A stretch of DNA of 64,000 nucleotides from Flavobacteriales bacterium (lineage in GTDB: Bacteria; Bacteroidota; Bacteroidia; NS11-12g; UBA9320): contig JACJZU010000003.1 of assembly GCA_020635435.1 (NCBI GenBank), forward strand, positions 62,001 to 126,000, read 5' to 3'. Below, piece by piece: positions 1-8,115 of the stretch; the stretch's first letter is position 1; every line of letters starts with the position of its first letter. The notes under the pieces are model-generated. The model was not told the origin of the DNA and did no database searches. It was given only the letters and a program-made list of their open reading frames with translations. A program made the position numbers and the translations under genes.

Positions 1-1014
1 GGGCTTAACTCTGCCATCCGCACTGGGTCCTCGGCTTGAAAAGTCGGCCACCTGTTCGAAAGAATCGAGTGCCCCTACGCACAGTACATTCGGTCCGTCG
101 CATGGAGCAGTTATGTAAAACCATGGTTTGGCGCCTTCATTTCCGGCACTGTTCGTAATGAAGATACCCCGCGAATAGGCCATCTCTGCCGCTTTGGTGA
201 TGATCGTGGATTTGCCATCCATATCGGCATATTTATAATCGCCCTGAAGTGTGTCAAATACGGAATAGCCCAGGGAGGAGTGGATGATGTCGACCCCGAT
301 CGAATCGGCCCATTCCAAAGCGGCTACCCAATTGAACTCCTCCAGATGGGTCTCGCTGCCGGCGTCTTCGGTGCGCGCAAGTATGAAAGTTGCCCCCGGT
401 GCTGCACCAATCAGGGAATCGGGATAATAGATCCCGGCTATAGACAACACCTGCATCCCATGAGGGTGCGCATCGTAAACGTCGGTGTCGCCATCTACAA
501 AATCCTTAACAACCAGTAACCTTCCGTTCCGCAATTCTTCGAAGGGAGCGAGGGAATCCAGGTTTTCGAATCCGGCATCGAACAGGGCCAGGCGAACTCC
601 GAGGCCGGTATAACCTTCCTTGTGAAAACTATCCAGACCCAACATGCCGAGTTGTAATCTCGAGTGGCCGTTTATACCGAGCGAATCTTCCCCAATGGCG
701 TGAGCAGTTCTTTGGTATTTACCCAGTTCCTGGATCCAATCCAATCCGGGGTAGTTTCTCGGGGGGCTTAGTTCGCAACGTATGCATCCCGCTTCGAACC
801 AGGAGCTCACTCCTACAAATTCGCAACCGAATGCAGATGCATACTCCCTGCTCTTTAATTCAAGTGCAGCCTTGTCCGCAGTCCCAAAACCCAGCCAATA
901 AGCTTGTGCCCGGCTCTGTTCAGTCAAGAAGAGCAGGATGAAAAAGATCCCGATCAGCGGAAGTTTATTCCGAAAGGATCTGCTTGAGTTCGTTGATCTT
1001 GAGTAAGGCTTCAA
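1..1014 (-). CDS. subtilisin-family (S8) serine peptidase, C-terminal part beyond window
   Basis: Partial gene read from the reverse strand. After a hydrophobic leader ending in SRAQA (a signal peptide) the frame carries an S8 catalytic core: Asp in LFDAGF, His in AHPHGMQVL and the oxyanion Asn in NSAGNEG; the block SSRGPSADGRVKP lies just before the expected Ser box, which is beyond base 1. It is therefore an exported subtilase, probably with further domains downstream. No ATG precedes the signal peptide in frame; a TTG at 1012-1014, inside the 3' end of mutS, is the most plausible start, giving about 50 bp of overlap and suggesting co-transcription with mutS. The start is uncertain; the family call is firm. 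Confidence 0.85.
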   Translation of the reverse strand, partial: MKPYSRSTNSSRSFRNKLPLIGIFFILLFLTEQSRAQAYWLGFGTADKAALELKSREYASAFGCEFVGVSSWFEAGCIRCELSPPRNYPGLDWIQELGKYQRTAHAIGEDSLGINGHSRLQLGMLGLDSFHKEGYTGLGVRLALFDAGFENLDSLAPFEELRNGRLLVVKDFVDGDTDVYDAHPHGMQVLSIAGIYYPDSLIGAAPGATFILARTEDAGSETHLEEFNWVAALEWADSIGVDIIHSSLGYSVFDTLQGDYKYADMDGKSTIITKAAEMAYSRGIFITNSAGNEGAKPWFYITAPCDGPNVLCVGALDSFEQVADFSSRGPSADGRVKP

Positions 1015-3574
1015 TGGGCGTTAAGGTATTCGTATCCAGTGCTTTCAAACGCCCGGCTACTTCTTTTAGTTTGGGGTCGGATATTTCGAACAAGTTGAGT
1101 TGGAAATCTGCTTCACGAATCCGCTTGAGGGTTTCCTTCCCACTGATGCTCGCACGATCCTCCTCCAATTGCTCGAGTATGGCTGAGGCTCTTTTCACAA
1201 CCGGAGCCGGAATGCCGGCCATTTGAGCAACATGGATGCCGAAGCTGTGTTCACTGCCCCCTCGTCGGATCTTGCGCAGAAACAACACTTTTTTTCCGAC
1301 CTCTTTGGTTGTAACGTGATAATTAGCCACTTGTGAGCTCTTACTTTCCAGCTCATTCAATTCGTGGTAATGCGTTGCGAACAGGGTTTTCGGATGGCTC
1401 GGGTGTTGAGCCAGGTATTCGGCAATTGCCCAAGCCAGGGATACCCCGTCGAATGTACTGGTACCTCTCCCGATCTCGTCGAGGAGGATCAAACTGCGAT
1501 CGCTCAAGTTGTTGAGTATGCTCGCTGTTTCGATCATTTCAACCATGAAGGTTGACTCGCCCTGACTGATATTATCGCTCGCCCCAACTCGCGTATATAT
1601 CTTGTCTACCAAACCGATCTGAGCATGTTTGGCTGCTACGAAACAACCGATCTGCGCCATTACCACAGCGAGCGCTGTTTGCCTCAACAGCGCCGATTTT
1701 CCGGACATATTCGGACCGGTAAGAATGATAAGCTGATGTTCGCTTTCGTTTAGGAGCATGTCATTTGGTACATACTCCTCACCGTGAGCCAGTTGCGTTT
1801 CAATGACCGGGTGGCGGCATTCATTCAAAACAAGAGCATAGCCTTCATCCATTTCCGGTATCACATAATTCTGAACAGATGAAACTTCGGCAAACCCATA
1901 TAAACAATCCAATGCAGCGAGTGCCCGTGCATTTACCTGAAGGGCAGGGATGTATTCCTGCAGGTCGTTCACAAAATCCTCATAAAGTCGCAGTTCAATG
2001 GACGAGATCCGGTCTTCGGCATTCAGGATCTTGTTTTCATAGATCTTTAGCTCCTCTGTTATGTAGCGTTCGGCATTTACCAAGGTTTGTTTGCGGATCC
2101 ATTCCGTGGGAACTTTATCTCTGTGGGTATTGGTCACTTCGATGTAGTAACCGAACACATTGTTGAAGGCTATCTTCAGCGAAGGGATTCCGGTGTTCCG
2201 GATCTCGCGTTGCTGGATCTCCACCAGGGTATCCTTCCCGGAATAGGCGAGTTGCCTCAACTCATCCAATTCGGGGTCCACCCCTTGCCGGAATACTTCC
2301 CCTTTGTTCAGGGCCATGGGCGGATTGTCAACGAGTTCGGAAGCGATGCGCTCGCGCAAACTGCCTATTGGGTTGATCTGTTCAAGTAATTGCCGGAGTG
2401 GTTTCACCTCAACTGAATTGAGCAGATCTTTCACCGAGGAGATGGCTTCCAGCGATCTGCCCAATTGATGTATCTCGCGGGGATTGATGCGCCCAGTGGC
2501 CACTTTGCTCACCAGGCGTTCAAGATCACCGATACTGCGCAGTTGCTCGCGCACTCTTAAACGAAGATCTCCATCCGCAATACCTGCAGCGACAACAGCA
2601 TGCCGGTCGCGAATGCGTTTCAGATCTTTCAGTGGCATTGCGAGCCAACGTTTCAGTAAACGCCCGCCCATAGGAGTGAGCGTTTCATCCAGAATATCAA
2701 GCAGTGCTTTGCCATTGCGGTTATTGGAACTGAGCAGTTCCAAATTGCGGATGGTGAATTGATCCATCCAAACGAAATCGCGCTCATCCACACGGCCAAG
2801 GCGATTAACGTGCTCTAAACGCGTATGATGCGTTTGTTCCAGGTAGTAGAGACATGCACCGGCTGCCGCAATGGCGTTTTTCATCTCCTCCACACCAAAC
2901 CCTTTCAGGTTCTTCGAATCGAAATGCTGTATCAACCGATCGTAACCAAAATCGTAGGTGATGATCCAGTCTTCCAGGGTGTACGTATGGTAATCCCGCT
3001 CCATCGCAGCACGAAGCGGCGATTTGAGTTGTTTGGAGAATACGATCTCCGAAGGTTGGAGGCTTTGAAGAAGTTTCTCGATCGTTTCGGCATTTCCCTC
3101 AGCCACGAGGAATTCGCCGGTGGAAATATCGATGAAAGATATCCCATATTCGTCCTTGTTCCCAAATAGGCAAGCCAGATAATTGTTGGAGCGGGCCTCC
3201 AACACCTTATCGTTCAGGGTTACCCCCGGTGTGACCAATTCAGTTACTCCGCGTTTTACAAGCTTCTTTGTTTTGGATGGATCCTCGAGCTGATCGCAGA
3301 TCGCTACACGGAAACCGGCACGTACCAATTTGGGGAGATAATTGTCGAGGGCGTGATGGGGAAAACCGGCCAGTTCAACATGTGATGCTTTGCCATTTGC
3401 CCGTTTTGTGAGAACGATATCGAGTACCCTTGACGCATTGATGGCATCTTCTGCAAAAGTTTCATAGAAATCCCCCACCCGAAACAATACCAATGCTCCG
3501 GGATATTTAGCCTTGATCTGGCTATACTGTCTCATCAGGGGAGTCTCCTGATCCTTTTTTACCTTTGATGCCAA
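965..3574 (-). CDS. mutS: DNA mismatch repair protein MutS
   Basis: 869 aa, the usual MutS size. It recognises mismatches and small loops and starts methyl-independent mismatch repair with MutL. The N-terminal mismatch-binding domain has the GDFYETF motif (Phe-X-Glu, about residue 35); the C-terminal ATPase has the P-loop GPNMSGKSALLRQ, Walker B LILLDEIGRGTS and the ATHYHEL segment. All lobes are present and uninterrupted. The downstream subtilase probably overlaps its 3' end, and a divergent RNA methyltransferase begins 12 bp beyond its start, so the two genes share a very short promoter region. Confidence 0.98.
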   Translation of the reverse strand: MASKVKKDQETPLMRQYSQIKAKYPGALVLFRVGDFYETFAEDAINASRVLDIVLTKRANGKASHVELAGFPHHALDNYLPKLVRAGFRVAICDQLEDPSKTKKLVKRGVTELVTPGVTLNDKVLEARSNNYLACLFGNKDEYGISFIDISTGEFLVAEGNAETIEKLLQSLQPSEIVFSKQLKSPLRAAMERDYHTYTLEDWIITYDFGYDRLIQHFDSKNLKGFGVEEMKNAIAAAGACLYYLEQTHHTRLEHVNRLGRVDERDFVWMDQFTIRNLELLSSNNRNGKALLDILDETLTPMGGRLLKRWLAMPLKDLKRIRDRHAVVAAGIADGDLRLRVREQLRSIGDLERLVSKVATGRINPREIHQLGRSLEAISSVKDLLNSVEVKPLRQLLEQINPIGSLRERIASELVDNPPMALNKGEVFRQGVDPELDELRQLAYSGKDTLVEIQQREIRNTGIPSLKIAFNNVFGYYIEVTNTHRDKVPTEWIRKQTLVNAERYITEELKIYENKILNAEDRISSIELRLYEDFVNDLQEYIPALQVNARALAALDCLYGFAEVSSVQNYVIPEMDEGYALVLNECRHPVIETQLAHGEEYVPNDMLLNESEHQLIILTGPNMSGKSALLRQTALAVVMAQIGCFVAAKHAQIGLVDKIYTRVGASDNISQGESTFMVEMIETASILNNLSDRSLILLDEIGRGTSTFDGVSLAWAIAEYLAQHPSHPKTLFATHYHELNELESKSSQVANYHVTTKEVGKKVLFLRKIRRGGSEHSFGIHVAQMAGIPAPVVKRASAILEQLEEDRASISGKETLKRIREADFQLNLFEISDPKLKEVAGRLKALDTNTLTPIEALLKINELKQILSE

Positions 3575-3586
3575 GCTGATTCTGAG

Positions 3587-4123
3587 ATGGTGCGCAAATT
3601 AAAAAATATCGAACTAAGGAGGTTTACACCGGAAGCGTATTCTGATGCGCCTAAAAAAAATCTCATTGTTCTGTTGGATAATGTGCGCAGTATGCTCAAC
3701 GTTGGGTCAGTTTTCAGGACATGCGATGCATTTGCTATCCGCAAACTGTATTTATGCGGCATCACCGCCAAACCGCCACACCGGGAGATCACCAAGACGG
3801 CAATAGGTGCTGAACTTTCAGTCGATTGGGAATATGCACCATCTGCTGTTGACCTGATCTCTGATCTGAAAGGCAAGGGTATGCGCATTGTTGCCATTGA
3901 ACAAACAGACCAAAGTGTGTCATTGGATCAGATCGAATTTCAGGATGACCTTGTCCGTGTACTCATTTTCGGCAATGAAGTAGACGGGGTGAGCGATGCG
4001 GTACTGTCTTTGTGTGACGAATTTGTGGAAATACCTCAGTTCGGAACGAAACATTCCCTGAACATCTCCGTTTCGGCAGGTGTGGTGCTGTGGCATTTTC
4101 AGCAATACGCAACAAGTTCGTGA
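3587..4123 (+). CDS. SpoU/TrmH-family RNA methyltransferase
   Basis: 178 aa, a minimal SPOUT-fold enzyme using S-adenosylmethionine to 2'-O-methylate tRNA or rRNA ribose. The three SpoU motifs are present: NVRSMLNVGSVFRT (motif 1), IFGNEVDGVS (motif 2) and KHSLNISVSAGVVLW (motif 3, with the Ser-Leu-Asn of the trefoil knot). There is no N-terminal substrate-binding extension, so the target base cannot be assigned. It starts 12 bp from divergent mutS, and the next gene overlaps its end by 34 bp, implying translational coupling. Confidence 0.9.
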   Translation: MVRKLKNIELRRFTPEAYSDAPKKNLIVLLDNVRSMLNVGSVFRTCDAFAIRKLYLCGITAKPPHREITKTAIGAELSVDWEYAPSAVDLISDLKGKGMRIVAIEQTDQSVSLDQIEFQDDLVRVLIFGNEVDGVSDAVLSLCDEFVEIPQFGTKHSLNISVSAGVVLWHFQQYATSS

Positions 4124-6183
4124 ACAGATATTTGCTATTCGTTTTTCTCTTTGGCGGTGTTCTGCACCTGCAGGGACAATCGCTGCTCACACCGAATCTG
4201 CAGCGGATCGATCGTTGGCAGGCGTATATCGATTCTTTGGATGGCAAGCGAGATGGAATCGTAGAAATGTCGGTTCCTCAGCAAACACAGGCTGCCACTA
4301 CATTGTATCTCACCCGTATCGATCAGATCGAAAGGAGCATACTCGCCTCCGACAAGGGGATACTACTCCAAAAACAGTTGCTCTGGGAACTGGGTACCTG
4401 GTTGCAGGGGATCGATTCAAAAAACTACCACTTGTTCACGGTGTATCAACCCCGCATCGATCTGATCCGGAAAACCCTCACAGAAAGAAATGATGCCCGT
4501 TTGCGCGAACAATTGTGCAGCAACCTGCCGGCAGCGCTGGAGATCATCCCTTTCTTTGCGATCCGCAACGTGGCGCTTGACGTGCTGAACACCGCCGCAC
4601 AAAGAGAACCGTCTCTGCTCCTCAAACATTTTTCGGCCTTTGATCATTTGCGATTCACCCCCGATGTGCTGGATAATGTGGCGAGACATGCCCCTCTGAC
4701 CCTGGCCTATTACCTCGGTTCCGACAATCCCGTATCCCGGTCTGTCCAAATGGCGGCATCAAAACCCAATATCGCAAATCTCATCCGGGTCCAGAAACAA
4801 GCGGGTTCCGGTTCCAAGGCGTACATCCTCATGGACGACATCATCCACAATGGCATGTCGCTTTCGCGTGCAGAATCCATTACCCGAAACCGTGATTCGC
4901 TCTTTTCCTATTTGATCCACCTGCGGAGCAGAACACAGATCCTGGCATCGTATAATGTTCGGGATGAACTTCGATACCTGGCACTGCTCAAGGTTCGCAC
5001 CCTCAATGATCTTCACGAAGCCCCTGATTCCAAACGCTTCGAAAGCATCCGGCGACCGGAAATGAATGCTGCGGCACTTTATTTTACAATGGTTTATGGC
5101 GAAGCTGAAATGTATACATCGAGTTTTCTGGGCATCTACAAGGTCTTCCTGGAACGGCTGGATACCATGACCCCGATGCAGTTCTTCACAAGCGTGGGGC
5201 TTGAGGGATATCCCACCTTCCTCCGACTTTGCGCCATGTACAACACAATTGGTACATTCCTTAGCAGAAGTCCCGAATGGGAGATCGATCTGATCTTCAG
5301 ATCCTTGTGCACCGAGATCCGGCTTTCCGGTGAACCCTTGCAGCGCGCTGTTGACCTGGTAGACATCTATGGAGAACTGGACCACGAACAATACCGGGAT
5401 ATCCTGAAAAGATCCCTTGCGGAGGAAAGCAGACTCTCCCTGGCCGATCCCACAAGATCGATGTTATTCATGCAGATCGGTCAATTGCTCGGAACAATTC
5501 CTGCCACACCGGAGGTGGACACGCTCAAAGCCCATTTTGAAGGGATCGATCCCGATCTTTTATTCCAGAAAGGTGAACATGTTCAGCAGCATTTCTTCTA
5601 CGACGATACCGATGGCCGACTGTCCTTTTATTCCTTTATGAGTGTTTTCCCTTCAAGCCACTGGAGACGCCGGGATTTTGCGAATTATGTGATGCTTGAG
5701 TCGCTCCATGGCAGGAAAGTGAAGATCTACGCGAACCGACCCGATAAAGAGATCGTTGGACAGAAGGAGCTAGCCGGAATATTCAGCACAACTGGGCATT
5801 ACCCCGATGTAGTTGTGCATCGCGGACACAGCTATTATGTGGATGCCACTATTGAATATCTCACACCGGCCACCCAATTAGTGTTACTGGGATCCTGTGG
5901 AGGCTATACCCAGGTAAGTAATGTGCTCAACCTTTCCCCGGATGCCCAACTCATCACTACCAAACAAGTTGGGATGCGCGTGATCAACAACGCTATGGTA
6001 CTCAAACTGGCGGAGCAGATGCGAACAGGTTCGTATTCAAGTTGGAACGAATTCTGGCCTCAACTTTCGGCACAGTTTGCCTCAAAACCTGAGATAAGGG
6101 AAAATTTCAAGGAGTATATCAAACCGGGAGACAATTTGAGTGTCCTGTTGATCCGCATGTACAGGCAGGCAGTCATGCGCTAG
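4090..6183 (+). CDS. secreted conserved protein with possible His/Cys (clan CD-like) catalytic pair
   Basis: 697 aa with a signal peptide (hydrophobic run to LHLQGQS). The first 450 residues are mostly helical without a family I can name. The C-terminal part has the layout of clan CD cysteine peptidases: a strand ending VVVHRGHSYY (His577/His580), then VLLGSCGGY (Cys603), followed by an alternating strand/helix region. In caspases, gingipains and CHAT proteins a His after a strand and a Cys after the next strand form the dyad. The spacing and hydrophobic strands fit, but the usual HG dipeptide is absent, so activity is inference. It overlaps the methyltransferase by 34 bp and the convergent YciI-like gene by 4 bp. 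Confidence 0.6.
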   Translation: MAFSAIRNKFVNRYLLFVFLFGGVLHLQGQSLLTPNLQRIDRWQAYIDSLDGKRDGIVEMSVPQQTQAATTLYLTRIDQIERSILASDKGILLQKQLLWELGTWLQGIDSKNYHLFTVYQPRIDLIRKTLTERNDARLREQLCSNLPAALEIIPFFAIRNVALDVLNTAAQREPSLLLKHFSAFDHLRFTPDVLDNVARHAPLTLAYYLGSDNPVSRSVQMAASKPNIANLIRVQKQAGSGSKAYILMDDIIHNGMSLSRAESITRNRDSLFSYLIHLRSRTQILASYNVRDELRYLALLKVRTLNDLHEAPDSKRFESIRRPEMNAAALYFTMVYGEAEMYTSSFLGIYKVFLERLDTMTPMQFFTSVGLEGYPTFLRLCAMYNTIGTFLSRSPEWEIDLIFRSLCTEIRLSGEPLQRAVDLVDIYGELDHEQYRDILKRSLAEESRLSLADPTRSMLFMQIGQLLGTIPATPEVDTLKAHFEGIDPDLLFQKGEHVQQHFFYDDTDGRLSFYSFMSVFPSSHWRRRDFANYVMLESLHGRKVKIYANRPDKEIVGQKELAGIFSTTGHYPDVVVHRGHSYYVDATIEYLTPATQLVLLGSCGGYTQVSNVLNLSPDAQLITTKQVGMRVINNAMVLKLAEQMRTGSYSSWNEFWPQLSAQFASKPEIRENFKEYIKPGDNLSVLLIRMYRQAVMR

Positions 6184-6695
6184 ATGCTTTCCTTGCTGAT
6201 GCGTTTGTGCACGGAATGGAGGAGGGGAAGTGCCGCCGAGCCATACCATGGTAGCAGTTCCATTTTCAGACGGCCGGCTTGTATACTGGGGTCGCTGTTC
6301 GTCCATCGCCGGGCTTCCATGGTATCTTCTGTAGCAAATAAATAGATCCCGCGAAGTTCTCCGGAATCGCCCATGAAAGGGCCGGCCAACACCAGTTTTC
6401 CTTCTTCAGCCAATCGGTTGATATTATCCAAATGGGCGCGCATCAGTCTGGCCGACTCCGCAGAATCCTGATCACGAACCGGCCCGTTTTTCAGCAGAGC
6501 CATCACATAGCTGCGCATCCCCCAATTGTCGGCACCCAAAGAGTCGGCAAGAAGGGAGTCATACGCGCTTTCCATCATTGAACCCCGATCTTCTTTTTCT
6601 TCCGATGAACCCGTGGGCGTTGTTGAGCAGGATGCCAAGTAGACGAAAAGCATTAGCAACACCAACGTATTGACCATATTTGTGTGTGACTTCAT
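6180..6695 (-). CDS. YciI-like domain lipoprotein
   Basis: 171 aa. A lipobox (YLASC near residue 23) marks it as a lipoprotein. Residues about 75-160 match the ferredoxin-like YciI/dimeric alpha-beta-barrel fold, with LVLAGPFMGDSGELRGIYLF and a following segment rich in small acidic residues. YciI proteins are usually cytosolic and of unclear chemistry, so an exported version is slightly unusual. The start overlaps the stop of murF by 4 bp, so the two are probably one transcript. Confidence 0.75.
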   Translation of the reverse strand: MKSHTNMVNTLVLLMLFVYLASCSTTPTGSSEEKEDRGSMMESAYDSLLADSLGADNWGMRSYVMALLKNGPVRDQDSAESARLMRAHLDNINRLAEEGKLVLAGPFMGDSGELRGIYLFATEDTMEARRWTNSDPSIQAGRLKMELLPWYGSAALPLLHSVHKRISKESI

Positions 6696-7996
6696 AATTC
6701 AGTTCCTTCCCTTTGAATTGCCTCCAGTGCCCGCTCCATTCGGATCCCTCTGGAGCCTTTGATAAGTATTTCATAACCAGTCCAGGAACGTGTTCGGAGA
6801 TACAGGTTCAACTCAGCCACATCTTCAAAGGTTGGGAAGTCCCGACCCCGGGCAGCTTCCCTGAATAGTGGTCCAACGAGGCAAAGTTCGCTATTCGGGA
6901 TACTTTGGGCGAGATCGACAATATGTGCATGTTCCTGGATGGCCGAATTCCCCAATTCGAGCATATCGCCCAGTAAGATGAGCTTTTTTTCAGCGGGAAA
7001 CTCGGAGAAGGAGCGCAGAGTGACCTCAACGCTACTTGGATTGGCATTATACGCATCGAGCAGAATCCCGATCTCCCCTGAACGAATATACTCCGAACGA
7101 TTCTGTCCCCCCCGGTAACCCTCTATGGCTTCGAGAATACCTTCCCCGGGCACATCGAAATAATGGGCAATAGCAGCCGAAGCAAGTATGTTCTGCGCAT
7201 TGTATATACCGGTCAATGGTGATCTGATCACACCCGAGATCGTCGACATTTCGATCTCAGGCACTGCCCTTCGAACACTGCCTGAATAATCGGCTGAATG
7301 GCTCAAAGCGTAACTGTACGTCCTCGGCAGTCTCCTGGCCATATTCTGAAGAATCGGATCATCGGCATTGACGAAGGCCAGACCTCCGTGTTCCAATAAG
7401 TGAAGATAAAGCGAGCTTTCTTCCCGCGTTACCCCTTCGATATCGCCAAAGCCCTCCAGATGTTCCTTCCCGATATTGGTGATCAAACCGTAATTGGGCT
7501 GAAGTATGGAACAGAGCTTCTCAATTTCACCAAATTGATTGGTCCCGATCTCGATCACGGCAAACTCTGTGTCCACGGGCATTTGCAAAAGTGTGATGGG
7601 AACCCCGATCAAGTTGTTGAAATTCCCTTCTGTTGCATGAACCTTGAATTTGACAGAAAGGGTGACTCTCAGCAATTCCTTGGTTGTGGTTTTACCGTTG
7701 CTGCCACCAACTGCCAAGATGGGGATGTCGAATTGTTTGCGGTGGTGCGTGGCAAGTTCCTGCATGAATTCCAGCACATTGTGCACAGCGATGATCCGTT
7801 CATCACCATTGGCCGGGACTTCGTCCACTACCGCAAAAGCGGCTCCGGATCTCAGGGCGGCCTGCGCAAATTCATTGCCGTTGAAGTTTGCCCCTTTCAG
7901 TGCGAAAAACACACCCCCCCTCAATATTCTGCGACTGTCAGTACTGAAAGCCTGTCCACAGGAGAGAAACAAGGAATAGAAATCGGCAACGTGCAT
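6692..7996 (-). CDS. murF: UDP-N-acetylmuramoyl-tripeptide--D-alanyl-D-alanine ligase MurF
   Basis: 434 aa from the ATG at 7996, chosen because MHVADFYSLFLSCG... fits the family N-terminus; an upstream ATG at 8014 would add six residues. MurF adds D-Ala-D-Ala to the UDP-MurNAc-tripeptide, the last cytoplasmic step of peptidoglycan precursor synthesis. Visible motifs: STDSR near the N-terminus (UDP-MurNAc binding), the ATP loop AVGGSNGKTTTKE, the central EIGTNQFGEIEKL block and the C-terminal LDAYNANPSSV segment. A near-consensus -7 box (TTAATTTG) lies about 5 bp upstream, suggesting a very short or absent 5' leader. Confidence 0.96.
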   Translation of the reverse strand: MHVADFYSLFLSCGQAFSTDSRRILRGGVFFALKGANFNGNEFAQAALRSGAAFAVVDEVPANGDERIIAVHNVLEFMQELATHHRKQFDIPILAVGGSNGKTTTKELLRVTLSVKFKVHATEGNFNNLIGVPITLLQMPVDTEFAVIEIGTNQFGEIEKLCSILQPNYGLITNIGKEHLEGFGDIEGVTREESSLYLHLLEHGGLAFVNADDPILQNMARRLPRTYSYALSHSADYSGSVRRAVPEIEMSTISGVIRSPLTGIYNAQNILASAAIAHYFDVPGEGILEAIEGYRGGQNRSEYIRSGEIGILLDAYNANPSSVEVTLRSFSEFPAEKKLILLGDMLELGNSAIQEHAHIVDLAQSIPNSELCLVGPLFREAARGRDFPTFEDVAELNLYLRTRSWTGYEILIKGSRGIRMERALEAIQREGTEL

Positions 7997-8115
7997 GAGG
8001 CAAATTAAAGACATTCATACCAAGCAATCGAAATTGAATATGATTTCACGACCCCTATTTCATAAGAATAAAAAATACAAATCCTGTTACTTTTCTTACG
8101 CAACCTTAATCGAAA

